In this document: in pieces, positions 1 to 11,200 of the stretch | Layout: every line of letters starts with the position of its first letter | Numbering within the stretch: the first letter of the stretch is position 1 | DNA from: Choristoneura fumiferana | Lineage: Eukaryota > Arthropoda > Insecta > Lepidoptera > Tortricidae | Direction: 5' to 3' | Assembly (NCBI RefSeq): GCF_025370935.1 | Contig: NC_133485.1 | Coordinates: forward strand, 2,097,559 to 2,161,558 | DNA length: 64,000 nt | Translations under genes and position numbers: made by a program | The notes under the pieces: model-generated | What the model was told of the DNA's origin: nothing | The model's input: only the letters and a program-made list of their open reading frames with translations | Databases searched by the model: none

Positions 1-196
1 GTTACGCTGTCTAAGAATTCCAGTGCCTCGCTTCGCCTTGACGCGAACCGGTCGGATGCAGCCATCCCGCAAATTAGCTTTGGGGGGATGCCCCGCACCC
101 CACCGCATTATTGCCACGTCTAGCAGACCGAGACGAGTCACTCAACTAGTTTCTACACTAGGACACGGCGTGTGTATGTGAGTTGTCTTGTTGCAG

Positions 197-1780
197 CTGG
201 CGAGCCAGCGGGGTGGCGGCGACGCCGCCCGCGAGGATCTTGCTGCAAACCAATGCTACGACGATCAAGCGCGCGTCTTTGGGGTATGCCATATCGTCAC
301 TACTTTGAAAAACCGGCCAAGAGCGTGTCGGACACGCCCAAAATAGGGTTCCGTAGCCATTACAAAAAAACAAGTATCTTCACTGGACTTACGTCCTTTT
401 GTTGAGAAGCGCAGTTTTTCGGCAATAACTCGAAAACGGTATATCCGATCATGTTGAAACCAATTTTCGTTGAAAGTATTTATTAAGCGTTACCTTTCCA
501 TATTTTTTGGATAAACGGTTTACAAGATAGAGGGGGGGGCACAACTTTTGCTACTTTGGGAGCGATTATTTCCGGAAATCTTCACTTAATCCAAATTTTT
601 TTTGAGAAACTTTTCAAAAGAGCTGTCGAACTACGTGCCACAATTTCAATTCAATTTCTGTTACGTGTATGGAGTGAACCTATAAATATTTATTTTTGTA
701 ATTTAACTACAAAACTAAATAGCAGCTTTTACAAGACATCTGTACTCCAAATTTCATTGATATACATCTTGTAGCTTTCGAGTAAAATGCCTGTGACATA
801 CCTACGGACGGACGGACAGACAGACAGACAGACAGACGGACTTGACGAAACTATAAGGGTTCCGTTTTTGCCATTTTGGCTTCGGAACCCTAAAAAGCCC
901 GTATCTTAAAATCAATAATTTTAAGTAAGTAAACTTTATGAACATTATTTCTGCCAAGAGCGTGGTCACCGGTATCGGCAATTTTTGAAAAAATATTTAT
1001 TAGTTTTTCTTTTACAAATATACAATTTTACTCGCAAATGTGATGTCCTCAGTCTTCGACTTCGGGCTTCTAATAGACTCTCGTTCGTAATTCTTTATTT
1101 ACCGCCCTTAAGACACAATGGTACCTACTATTGTTTGTTTGGGTCTAATCTTGGAAGCTAAATTTGAACCAATTCCAGTGGTCAGATTAACTTGAAATTT
1201 GGCATACTTAGGTAAATCTGGTGACGATACAATAATCTGGTAGTGAAATCCTGGTAGACGGGCCAGGATCTTCTCCGCAGAACGGAACTCCTCTACGGTA
1301 AATTTCATCGACTTGAAATTTGGTACGGAAATGTAGCTTGGATGACAATGGTAGTACAGTCAGCAAAAAGCTTGTATTAAAAATTTAATTTTTAACAAAA
1401 ACTTATTTTCTTTCAGAAACATCGTGAGTCCACATTCTTCTTCAAACAGTCACTGTAAGAGCGAGAGGGCGATGCCGGTAAGCTTATTCCTTTTATATTT
1501 AATAATTCGCATCTTAAATCTTCAGCTCTAGTCTCAAATTTACACAATTAATTTATCTTAGTCTAGAACTTAGTTTTACTCAAATCTCGACAACTTCATC
1601 TACGTAGTTTTTTTATTTTCTTTTCTTATCGGTTCAATGGTTTTGACGTGAAAAGAAAAAACGGAAAATCGCTCAAGATTAATTTAGAATGGCGACGAAG
1701 ATTTTGGGGAATGGAAGTTCGGCGGTATAGTGGTAACATGCGTAATCTGCCACGAAGAAAAGGCCCTGATTTACATGTAA
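197..1780 (+). CDS. 3' end of an unrecognised multi-exon gene (partial)
   Basis: I do not recognise this gene. Three candidate exons fit together: 197-283 (after ttgttgcag, before gtatgc), 1417-1477 (after tttctttcag, before gtaagc) and 1688-1780 (after aatttag, ending in TAA). Exon 1 enters with one base completing a codon and leaves with two; exon 2 supplies the missing base and leaves in phase 0; exon 3 starts in phase 0 and runs 30 codons to the stop. The joined frame has no internal stop. The middle exon encodes a Ser-rich stretch (SPHSSSNSHCKSERAMP); the last holds GDEDFGEWKFGG and then CVICHEEK. DFGxW-type motifs occur in some clathrin-adaptor binding proteins, but that is only a resemblance. 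Earlier exons must lie left of the window. The last exon could instead splice on at ACAT|gtaaat (1777). A (GACA)n repeat sits in the first intron. Support is splice and phase logic only. Confidence 0.42.
308..896 (+). repeat. GACA-bearing interspersed repeat, variant copy
   Basis: The copy begins with aaaaaccggccaagagcg and the 7-bp hairpin GCGTGTC-G-GACACGC. It ends with a (GACA)n tract, then a hairpin with 9-bp arms GGGTTCCGT/ACGGAACCC, then CTAAAAA. The interior (400-790) differs from the common form seen at 22508, 28637 and 35587. It lies in the first intron of the partial gene at 197-1780. Confidence 0.8.
897..1416. other. AT-rich intronic stretch
   Basis: No coding support on either strand. 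The block 1110-1350 (cgacttgaaatttggtacgg and similar phrases) reads like an old interspersed repeat, but I cannot assign it to a family. Confidence 0.4.
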
Positions 1781-1904
1781 ATAATAATAAGATTATTTCT
1801 CAAAAAGTTGTCCATTTTCAGTTGTCCACTATAAAAAAAAATATACATATATTTCCTGACGCTATTTCAACACAAAAAAATAAGTAATATTATGTTTCAA
1901 TATA

Positions 1905-2197
1905 CAGTGTGGAAAAATAAGTAAGGCCCTGGGCAAAGATTCTCCTGCATTCAAAGATTTTCTAGAACGCGCTTGCCTCGCCCAGGACTCGAACCAACTA
2001 AAATTAAGAAACACTCGCTATTAATCGATAGGATTATTATTCAGGATAAAATTTCTCTAACAAACATTTGGTCTTACTCTCGTCTCTGCAGTTTTGTTTC
2101 TTTTTAAAAATAAAGGAATGTCTACTTTAAGTAAATTGAGCCAACTTATGGATTTAAGGTAGTTTCCCTCCAGGGCCCGACTTATTTTTCCACACTG
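1905..2197. mobile_element. Tc1/mariner-like MITE with TA target site
   Basis: This 293-bp non-coding unit has termini CAGTGTGGAAAAATAAGT and its inverted complement ACTTATTTTTCCACACTG, both flanked by TA (possibly TATA). The inverted similarity continues inward (AAGGCCCTGG against CCAGGGCCCGA). The interior has no transposase frame, so it is non-autonomous. TA duplication and CAGTG termini suit the Tc1/mariner superfamily; this is inference. A weaker possible relative with aaaaaatctatgggcc / cccagggcccttagattttt lies at about 38285-38470. Confidence 0.8.
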
Positions 2198-2199
2198 TA

Positions 2200-2634
2200 T
2201 ACAAAACCTTGTGGTAAAGGTGATAAAAAGTCAGATAACCTTTATTGTTGGATCCAATAGAAAGTTTCAATGTAGTTACAAAATTACGATTCTTTCCTCA
2301 CAAGATTTCGGGACGTTTTCCTGACGTCAAGAAATTTTGGTTGTTTTATGATCTCGTCCTTAGTGTTAATAATTTCTTGACAATTTCATGACTGGACCAC
2401 TTTTTCAGAAATACTCATAAATAATATTTAATGTTTTGCCGTATAACTGACATTGAACGTTTAGCCTCAATTAGACGGTGCGAGAAATTTTAAATTTAAA
2501 TAATGAAACTCAACTTAATTCAGTTTTAGAGCGGCCGTTCGACTACAAAATGGTTGGGCCACTATTGGAAATCTTAGCTTTACACATATATTTATTCTTT
2601 GGCGCCGTTTGAGTGTATCCGGACTTCCCCTTTT
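2200..2634. other. Gene-free AT-rich spacer
   Basis: I see no supportable ORF, RNA gene or recognisable repeat here. Confidence 0.4.
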
Positions 2635-2968
2635 AAGCAGCGTTTCCACCAGAGATGTGCGAGGATGTGTTGAGAGTTATATTTTTTATTAACCAACAGA
2701 AACGCTTCATTAGCCGCGTACTGACTGAGCGAGGCGCCTCGCGAGGCAAGCGCATGAAGCATGATTCTGTTCGACACATGGCTCAAAATCGCACCGAAAA
2801 TGGCTGCCTCGCGAGGCGGCTCGCTCAGTCAGTACGCGGCTATTTACCTCGCCTCGCTCCGCTCAGCTGTTTCCACCAGAGATGTGCTGTGCGAGGATGT
2901 GTAAATGAAGCGTTTCTATTGGTTATTGAAAACACATCCCTCGCACATTATTGGTGGAAACGCTGCTT
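2635..2968. mobile_element. Foldback element with nested inverted repeats
   Basis: Outer termini are AAGCAGCGTTTCCACCA and TGGTGGAAACGCTGCTT, with partial inner similarity (gatgtgcgaggatgtg against cacatccctcgcaca). Inside lies a second inverted repeat: TAGCCGCGTACTGACTGAGC at 2711 onward is matched in reverse complement by the segment ending at 2842, both carrying CTCGCGAGGC. No coding capacity is visible. A diverged relative of one end is at about 63757-63840. Confidence 0.8.
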
Positions 2969-4053
2969 TAGTACCCAATTTTCGTCAATGAACCTGTTAG
3001 AATGATAGTTTCTTTTAGCCCTTTTCCAGGCATAGTGTATCCATAGGCGTTTTTTTTTAAAGTGTACCTTATCTTTTAAAATATATTTAATTTTTTCATA
3101 CAAATTTTATGGGTCATTTTGTGACGCCACGCCCATATCGAGTGTTTGAAAAAAACGTAACAAAACTGTCATTTTTGTTTGGGACATTTTTTAAACTAAG
3201 TATCTCAGTCGAATGTGCTCTTGATTCGAAGTAGGAAAAGCCATATTTTTCTAACATTGAAAAAAGGTACAATTTTTTGTGAAAAAGCCCATATAGCGAC
3301 CTCATAAAATAATGTACACAAATTTCGACCTTGCTATATTGACAATATGGTACAAAATCAATTGAACTCGTTAATAATACTCTTCTTTTCTCTCTCTGTA
3401 TGAAGTCTTTAAATTTTTTTTGAAGATTTTCCACCGTACGGTACGCTGCAAATATAGCACTATTTTTAGAAGAACCTATTTAATTGAACGAGCTCTGTTT
3501 AAGGGTTAAAAGTACTTAGTATTAGTAAAGTATAGTAAACTAAGAACCAAATAATTAAACGGGACGTATTGCCCACAGGTGGGCTGGTACAACCAAAGGA
3601 CAGCCGGCGGCAAGGACACGCCACACCTGCAGCGTTTCCGCCGGACGGCTCCCATGAAATGATAATCCGTTTTCGATGCAATTTACCAACATTTTAATAA
3701 ATTCGTTTAATGTCTTAACTTGTAATTTTAAGCGAATAAAAAGGTTTACTTTGTTGTATGAAACGATGCCTGTGAATTTTGGACTGATTTTAAGTTTTGT
3801 AGTAATTTTTAGTGATACTATTTTAGTCGAACAAATAATAGAGTGAGTTTTTATTATAAAATGATAGTATTTTATTCCAAATTGATTACATCTTGAAGTA
3901 ACAAAACAGTACAAAAACACGATCTGATTCATTGCACATTTTGCGTGTAGTTTAATAGTTACTTGACTATGATGGCTTGGTTAGTCCACTTGGTAATGTC
4001 CACGGAACCAAAGTCTACTATATGAGAACGCTCGCCTCGGAGCAAAATGCTAC
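2969..4053. other. Gene-free region with one GC-rich island
   Basis: Mostly AT-rich. The segment 3556-3660 is clearly GC-rich and open on the minus strand for about 35 codons, but has no splice sites or family signature I can rely on. It may be a retroelement scrap. The longer minus-strand frames at 3114-3434 and 3555-3932 have no codon bias or motif supporting a gene. Confidence 0.35.
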
Positions 4054-4279
4054 TGTAGTCATGTGCAAAGATATAGACACGGCTAAAGTTACAAAAATAT
4101 ATATACCTACCTACACGACTTTATACACTTAAAATTAAAGTCGTTCCTTGTAAGTATCAAGTCCTTGTTCTGTGCAGATAGACATTACTGGAAGGAAATT
4201 ATTAAATACCTACGTAATTCCCCAATAAAATAAACTTTTGTCGGACCCTAACGTATTGCTCCTCTCCTCTCATCCACTC

Positions 4280-4413
4280 AAAGGTTGACTGGTAGAGATC
4301 CCTTAAAGGGATAAGTCCGCCTTTGTACAAGTATCTTAAAGTTTGTCAGTTGTATTTTGTTAATTTTCTTTTGTACAATAAAGAGTTTACATACATACAT
4401 ACATACATACATA
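4280..4413 (+). mobile_element. Non-LTR retrotransposon 3' end
   Basis: The phrase ggtagagatcccttaaaggg, the AATAAA at about 4378 and the terminal (CATA)n run are typical of a lepidopteran LINE 3' end truncated at its 5' side. An antisense relative (aaagggatctcttccagcca) lies at 21108-21215 and a scrap at about 43850-43885. Confidence 0.6.
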
Positions 4414-4466
4414 CTTTTTATTGTCGGGTCAATTTTTAGTATAGCCAGCCATGGTAACGTCTCCTG

Positions 4467-4697
4467 AATTACACGTTCACTGCCACCGACGCATATATGC
4501 GTTTCCGGAACTTCGCCCAGTGCCACTGTCATACAATACAATACAATAACTCTTTATTGCACACCAACACAGCAGTACAGAAAACATAGGTATATACATA
4601 GAGATTTTCTAAGGTAATTATTATTATTCATACATTTTGAACGCACATGTGCGTCGGTGGCACCTGTGGAAGCCAGGTGGCAGTGAATGTGTTAAAA
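4467..4697. mobile_element. CACTGCCACC-type MITE carrying an insertion
   Basis: Termini TTCACTGCCACCGACGCA and TGCGTCGGTGGCA...GGTGGCAGTGAA are inverted. Compared with the copy at 4965-5128 the left half is the same, but about 100 extra bases begin at about 4532 (caatacaataactctttatt), resembling a LINE 3' end in reverse. The right half then resumes with attcatacattttgaacgca. Confidence 0.75.
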
Positions 4698-4964
4698 GTA
4701 TGAATTTATAGGCTATCCACTAAAAGTTAGGAGTTGTGACAGTTTTAAGGCAATTTCTTCATGGCATCTCCTAAGCGGGCGGATAGTATAATAAATATCG
4801 CTGATGTTTACTGAGTTATGGGACAGAATAACAATATTAAAAAGTTGATTGACTCAGTCCCTAGGTATCCGAATCTATTTCAAGCAAAGAACAGAAAAAA
4901 AACAAGAGAAAATAGCATGTCAACGAGACACACTGATCAGTTGATCATAAATAAGTTTAATATA

Positions 4965-5128
4965 TTCACTGCCACCGACGCACATATGCGTTTTCGGAAC
5001 TTCGCCCAGAGCCGCTGTCATAATTATTCAAACATTTTGAACGCACACAAGTGCCATTTAATTTTAAAAAAACGCACACGTGCGTCGGTGGCACGCACCA
5101 GTGAAAGTCAGGTGGCAGTGAATGCGTT
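4965..5128. mobile_element. CACTGCCACC-type MITE, uninterrupted copy
   Basis: About 164 bp bounded by TTCACTGCCACCGACGCA and the inverted GGTGGCAGTGAA, with a second inner match ACGCACACGTGCGTCGGTGG. It is non-coding and lies just downstream of the SEH1 stop codon. Confidence 0.8.
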
Positions 5129-5270
5129 AACTAAGCTGTCACGCGGTAGCGCTGAGATCTGTCAACAGTCGAATGATAGCTGCGTTTCACTCCGACATTA
5201 ATGTATGATGATGTTGAATCCGGTGGCGAGTCGCCAGTATACTCACTGTGGGGGGAGCGGGAGCGTGGGG

Positions 5271-8200
5271 TCAGTGGAACGGCATGTGTCCCGGGTTGGC
5301 CATGGTCGCCATGCGCATGTAAGTTGTGTGCGGGCGCGCCAGCGGCGGCGAGTCTCCCGGCAGCGGCTCGTTCTTGAACACCGCCACGCACTTCCACTGG
5401 TTCAAGTATTGCACTGAAATTAAACAATTAACTCAAGTTAGCGAATTAGCTCCTTGAAGTTTTGGTTTTTTATTTATTTTATTTTTATAATGTTTTATTA
5501 AACTTTCGTGATTCTCACATATAGTTTTAAATATTAGTTTAATTATTTTGTATTCGTTTTTATCTGTAATATTGTTGTACTTGTATTACTGTTTCCGTCT
5601 TTTGTCCGCCATCCAACCCGCTAAAGACGATATTCCAGCATGTGTCAACAGGGGCAGACTGAAAACCAGCGCTGGCAGAACTGAAGAACGCGCTCGAAGA
5701 ACGTCCACCAATGGGATGGACTCTCCCTTATCACAAGCCTCACCTCGTGTCACTTTGCCTTGCCTCGTGTCACCACACTTTGGCTCGTGTCGCCACAATT
5801 TTCCTCGTTTCACACTTTGTCTCGTGTCACTACACTTTGCCTAGTGCCACACTTTGCCTCGTGTCGCCACAACTTTCCTCTGTCACACTTTATCTCGTGT
5901 CACCACACTTTGCCTAGTGCCACACTTTGCCTCGTGTCGCCACAACTTTCCTCTGTCACACTTTATCTCGTGTCACCACACTTTGCCTAGTGCCACACTT
6001 TGCCTCGTGTCGCCACAACTTTCCTCTGTCACACTTTATCTCGTGTCACCACACTTTGCCTAGTGCCACACTTTGCCTCGTGTCGCCACAACTTTCCTCT
6101 GTCACACTTTATCTCGTGTCACCACACTTTGCCTCGTGTCACACTTTGTCTCGTGTCGCTACACCTCGCCACATCTCGCACGCCTCGCTACTCACTCTTC
6201 CACAGGCGCACGCTGCAGTCGTCCCCAGAGGACGCGAGTAGCGTCCCCGTCACGTTCCACGAGACGCGCCACACGCACGAGTAGTGCTCCTCGAACGCCG
6301 CCATCACTTCCGTCTTGAACCGGACGCCGGAACCGTTCGAGGAAGTTGACGAATCGCTGGAAGTTGAAGACATATATACACTAGTGTTTACCCGCGATTT
6401 CGCACGCGTAAATCATAAGATAAAGCAGTTGAATTGAAATTTCGGGATTTTACAAAATTCCCGTGGGAATTCCCGAAAATTACATTAAGTATTACATCGT
6501 GGTTTTCATTGGCGTTGCTTTAAAAACAACCATCCCAGATTTCATGACACTAAGCCCATAATACGAGTTCATCTATTGCACTTTTCGCCGAGACTAAACA
6601 TTTTGCTTTTCACGATCACTGCGAGGAAATAAAAATAGTGTCACCCCTCCCGCCAGCAGGCCAGCACGCCAGCTCAGCACGCCAGTAATGAAATTCAGAA
6701 ATTATATTCTAAAAAGTCGTATCGTATTATGAAATACATATATTGATACGACCTGTTTTCGTAATGTGTTACATTGTTGTCGTGTTTTGCGAGCCATAAA
6801 TGAGTCGGCTGTTAAATGTACATACATAGGAAGTTTTGGGTAGGTACTGGGTTTAGGTTATCTATAGCCACATTTTCGAGCAGTGTCGTGAAAAGAACTT
6901 ATACATAGAATGCTTGTTTTCTCATTCGTCTAAATCCAACATCCCCATTGGTCGGTTGAACCGCGGCTCACACTAAGTACTCACGTGATTGGCTCAATCT
7001 TGATGATGCGGACGTCCTTGGTAGCGACGGCAAGCAGGTGGAAGGAGCGGCCCAGGTTGGGCGCGAACGCGAGGTCGTTGACCGGCTCCTGGACGGACGA
7101 GAGACACTCTGTGCGCGTCCAGCGGCGGGACGCTTCGCTGTACCTAAATATATAATAATAATAATATCTTGCGACAAATTATACCAATTGACCTAGCCCC
7201 AAACTAAGCAAAGCTTGCACTATTTTCTTATTCGTATATATTCGTATTCATCATACAAATATTTTTCCGTCACGGGTATCGAACCAAAATATCAAAAAAT
7301 ATTTATCAAAAAATGTATTTTGCAAACCTTTATTCATTTTTAAATACATATCCAACGATACCCCAAACATGGAAGAAAAAAAAATGGGTGGAAGTGAAAA
7401 ACAATCATTCCCACTTTACGTGTAGGTATGGAAGATACCCAAAAAAATATTTTTACTTTGTTTTTATTTTAACACTGTCGGCGTGACTGATATACATGTA
7501 TACTCACTCATGGCAAATTACAGCTTTCTAGTACTAATCTGAGCTCTGAGCTTAGCCGCGGACAGACAGACCGACAGACGGACAGACATGGTGAAACTAA
7601 AAATAAAGATAAAATATAGCCAAGTTCCGCGGGACTTACGAGTACATGGTATGGAGTGCCCCCTCGACTTAAAATATTTATTTTTGTTATTTAACACCCT
7701 AACTGAGTAACAGCCATTACAATATTTATTTATAAAAAAGATTATCTTGAGGACTCCACAAGCGAGTAAACTTATATCTACAAAATACAAATGAAAAAAA
7801 AACTTACACTAGAGTCTTACGACTATTTAAAAAGCGGCTAAATTTGCGTACAAGAGTTGGCCAGGCTGCAAATGTCTCCCGGGTCTATGCGAGGAACTCG
7901 TTTATCACCGCAACAGCCTTAGTTTCTTCGCTTCAGTCTTATACGTGTGACGGACGGATGGACGGGATGAACTACAAGGGTACCGTTTTTGTCGTTTTGT
8001 CTACGGAACCCTATAAGTACTACTTTTACACAGCACTCGTGAACAACACTACTCACTCGTAGATGAAGACTTTCCCGTTGCAGTTGACGCCTTTATCTGG
8101 CGGCGGCTGCGCGGCGGCCGCCGTGTTGGGCTCGTCGCTGCCCACCGCTATCATTGGCGGGTTCACTCTGTGCGACGAACGACAATTTATTTACATCTAG

Positions 8201-11200
8201 TGTTCTACAGTGAAACCTGGTCACCAAACAGATAGGTACAGAAATCAATCTACATACAAAGTGCGCTCGGGCAACGCACACATAGACACTGCTCACGGAC
8301 ACGATATCTCGGACCAGTCAGGCCTTAATCAGATGATTTATGCCAGGGGTGGCAAACCGGTCGATCGCGATCGCGGCAAGGCAAAAAATATAAATACTGA
8401 ACTATGCTGTTTCATTTAAGATTTCAAGAAGATGTAATTGGTAGATCATACAGATTTTCACCAGTAAACAGTAGATCTTGGGTCTAATCAAGTTGGCCAC
8501 CCCTGATTTATGCCATAATATTTTAAGTCCCGGATGTTTGCCCTGAATCGGGTGCGTATCTAGTCACAATATAATGTATCACATACCACAAATAAACAAA
8601 TAAATAAAAATTAAAAAATCCCACCAAAACTGGAAAGCTTACAGACATTTTTCAATAGTCATCCTGTAGAAAACAAAGAAGAACTGTAGAAGTTAGGTTT
8701 GTTTTAAAACAATTCTGAATAATTAATGGGTTCAGATAAAAAAGAGTTATGTATGACAAACAATACAACAAACGTCTTTGTGACAGTGATCATGATAATT
8801 ATATCCATCTGGCATATAGCTGAACTTATTTAACTGGTCTGACACAATGTACACTTTGCTGCTGTCAGGTGTCATTGGCAGTAATGGACGCTAACCAAAA
8901 GGTTGAAGTTGACATATAGCTGAGTGTCAACATACCTGGAGAGTGAGGGGTTCCACGAGAGGCAGCTGATGGATACTTTGGTGGGGATCTCGTGCTGCAG
9001 CGTCCATTGAGCCAAGTTCATCACGTCTGGTGCTTCGTATATCCTGGACAGCAAACATTTTGCCCATAACAGAATAAGGGTGATATGGGTTTTTGGTAAA
9101 GTTATTGTTAAAATAATTTAATATAGAGTCATTGTATTGTATTTTTTCAATTTAATACAAGTCTTTATTGTCACATTATAGTATATATATTATTGTGACA
9201 AATTTCAGCTCAATCAGATAACATAAAGTAACAGATAATGTGATACAAATTTTTAAACCATTTTATTTAGAAATGATGCTGCAATATAGTTGAGTTAACT
9301 GAATTAAATGTTACCAGTGTGGCACCTTTTCATAATGAGGGCTATCGTTTTTGTCTCACTGTCGCGTGAGGTTTTTAAGTATGGTTTTGAAAGTCTGTTA
9401 TTACGGCGTGAAAACAAAGTATTGATTAAAATCATATTTAATACACCTTAAAACCGTACCATATAAATATCGAGCATGCCACAGTGTTGCATAGTCCCTG
9501 TTTTGTTCGGAAAAAAGGGAGGACAAAGGTTTCCGAACGACAAAACTGTCTCAAACACAGACATTCATTGCCCCGGAACGCATATTTGCCATAATTAATT
9601 TCAAACATTGCAAAATATTCACAAAATTATTCTAATTATAAATAAACCCGCGTAGCTCACCCAAAAAGTATGAGATTTGACATTTAGGAGACCTCACGCT
9701 ACACTAGAGCCTCTAGCGGCGAATTCATTCGCGATAGCCCTCATTAATTTCGCTTGGATTTCCTTGACAAATGTATGGGATGTCAGCATGACATTAGTAG
9801 CACAAAGGTTCCACCTTGGTACATGATTCGGTTTCCTCTACTGTACAACAGTATTTAACCAACTCAAACAAATAGTGTTAAAAGTCAACGCCTTTTGAAA
9901 ATGAAAAGATGTTCACCCCTTTACATCTCTCCATCTCCTCCCGGTTGGGAACTCCTGCTTTATAGACTAAATTGATAAATTGTTCTCACCTAATAATACC
10001 ATCGGCAGAGCAAGTGACTAGAAGGAGGCCTAAATGCTTTGGTCCAAACTTGACGTCTGTCACAGACGTCCTGGAGTCTACTAGGTTGGAACGCTTCACC
10101 CACGTACGGAGGCCTTTGTCAGAACCCACCGCTGTGGTGTCACCTAAAATAAAAATTTCAATAGTTGATATTTTTTCAGCAAATTATTAAAAAATAAAAT
10201 CAAAATAAAATGGCCAAGTATGAATTAGTACTTCAACATTAATGATCAACCATCCATATAGACTATGGCGTGCAGGCCGTGCAGTGTGAATGCTGCTTAT
10301 ACTGCTGGGAGGAGTGACGCCCTGCTTGAGGCGCAAACTAGCAGCTGCCTATAGAAAATCAGCTCTTGCTCCAGCTTTGGGCTCCACAGCAAACCAGCAT
10401 TAGGGTGAAGACCAAAAAGTTGCACACCGTTAAAGGTGCATTGGCAGGTAGTTATAATTTCCATTAACTTTTCCATTGTGACACGAAAATTAATCATGTA
10501 TAGATAATTTTCGTGTCACAATGGAAAAAGTTTAACGGTGTGCAACTTTTTGGTCTTCACCCATATTGCACATAAGGTGTGGCAACACATGCTGAGTGGA
10601 GACCCTTTTTGGTGTCCTGTTGTGTCACCAAGTAACTTAGTTTTTAGTGCTAGTTTTAGTCTTTTTACTGTAAGGTGGTGGTACTTATGGAACCCAAAAA
10701 TCTCTCTTTCTTTCTTTCCTACCCTGGAATTTACCCAATGCATGCCAATGCATACAGAGACATGGTATTGGGTTTGTATATTATATCAGCCACTGCCATA
10801 TTGCATGGCCAACAAAGCCTAAGAACCAAGTCCAACCAGGACTAGCACAATTCAATCTCACTTACACAGATGCACTTAAGCCTTGAAAAAAATTAAAAAA
10901 ACTTACCAACTTCCTCCCAGATGGCAGCAGTGCGGTCAAAGGAGCAAGTAGCTATGACCTGCCCAAACTCAGGGTGCGCCCATGTGACCTTCCACACGGA
11001 TCCGTGGTGCGCTTTCCAGCTGGCTGTCATCTTCCAACCACCACGACCATCCGAATCCCATACCTAAAAAGAAATACTGACATGGAAAGAGGTCTTCTTT
11101 ACCACATATTCTACAATCTTCTTTAATAATTGGGATGCACCAAAAAATTTTATTTTTGGAAAGAATAGGAAATTTTAAGATACCATTTTCATTGATTTTG

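Noticed and set aside
3114..3434. 106-codon minus-strand frame
   Set aside because: AT-rich, no codon bias, no recognisable domain and no splice partners.
5744..6180. CRISPR-like array
   Set aside because: Units are contiguous with no unique spacers, in a eukaryotic intron.
5711..6318. Series of overlapping plus-strand frames with repeated MPRVATTFLCHTLSRV-like text
   Set aside because: They recur every 73 bases and are produced by the minisatellite in SEH1 intron 7.
6388..6480. Possible coding similarity with 55093-55190
   Set aside because: The shared ttacccgcg...cttcgcacgcgtaaa block is an interspersed repeat, not an exon; frames are closed.
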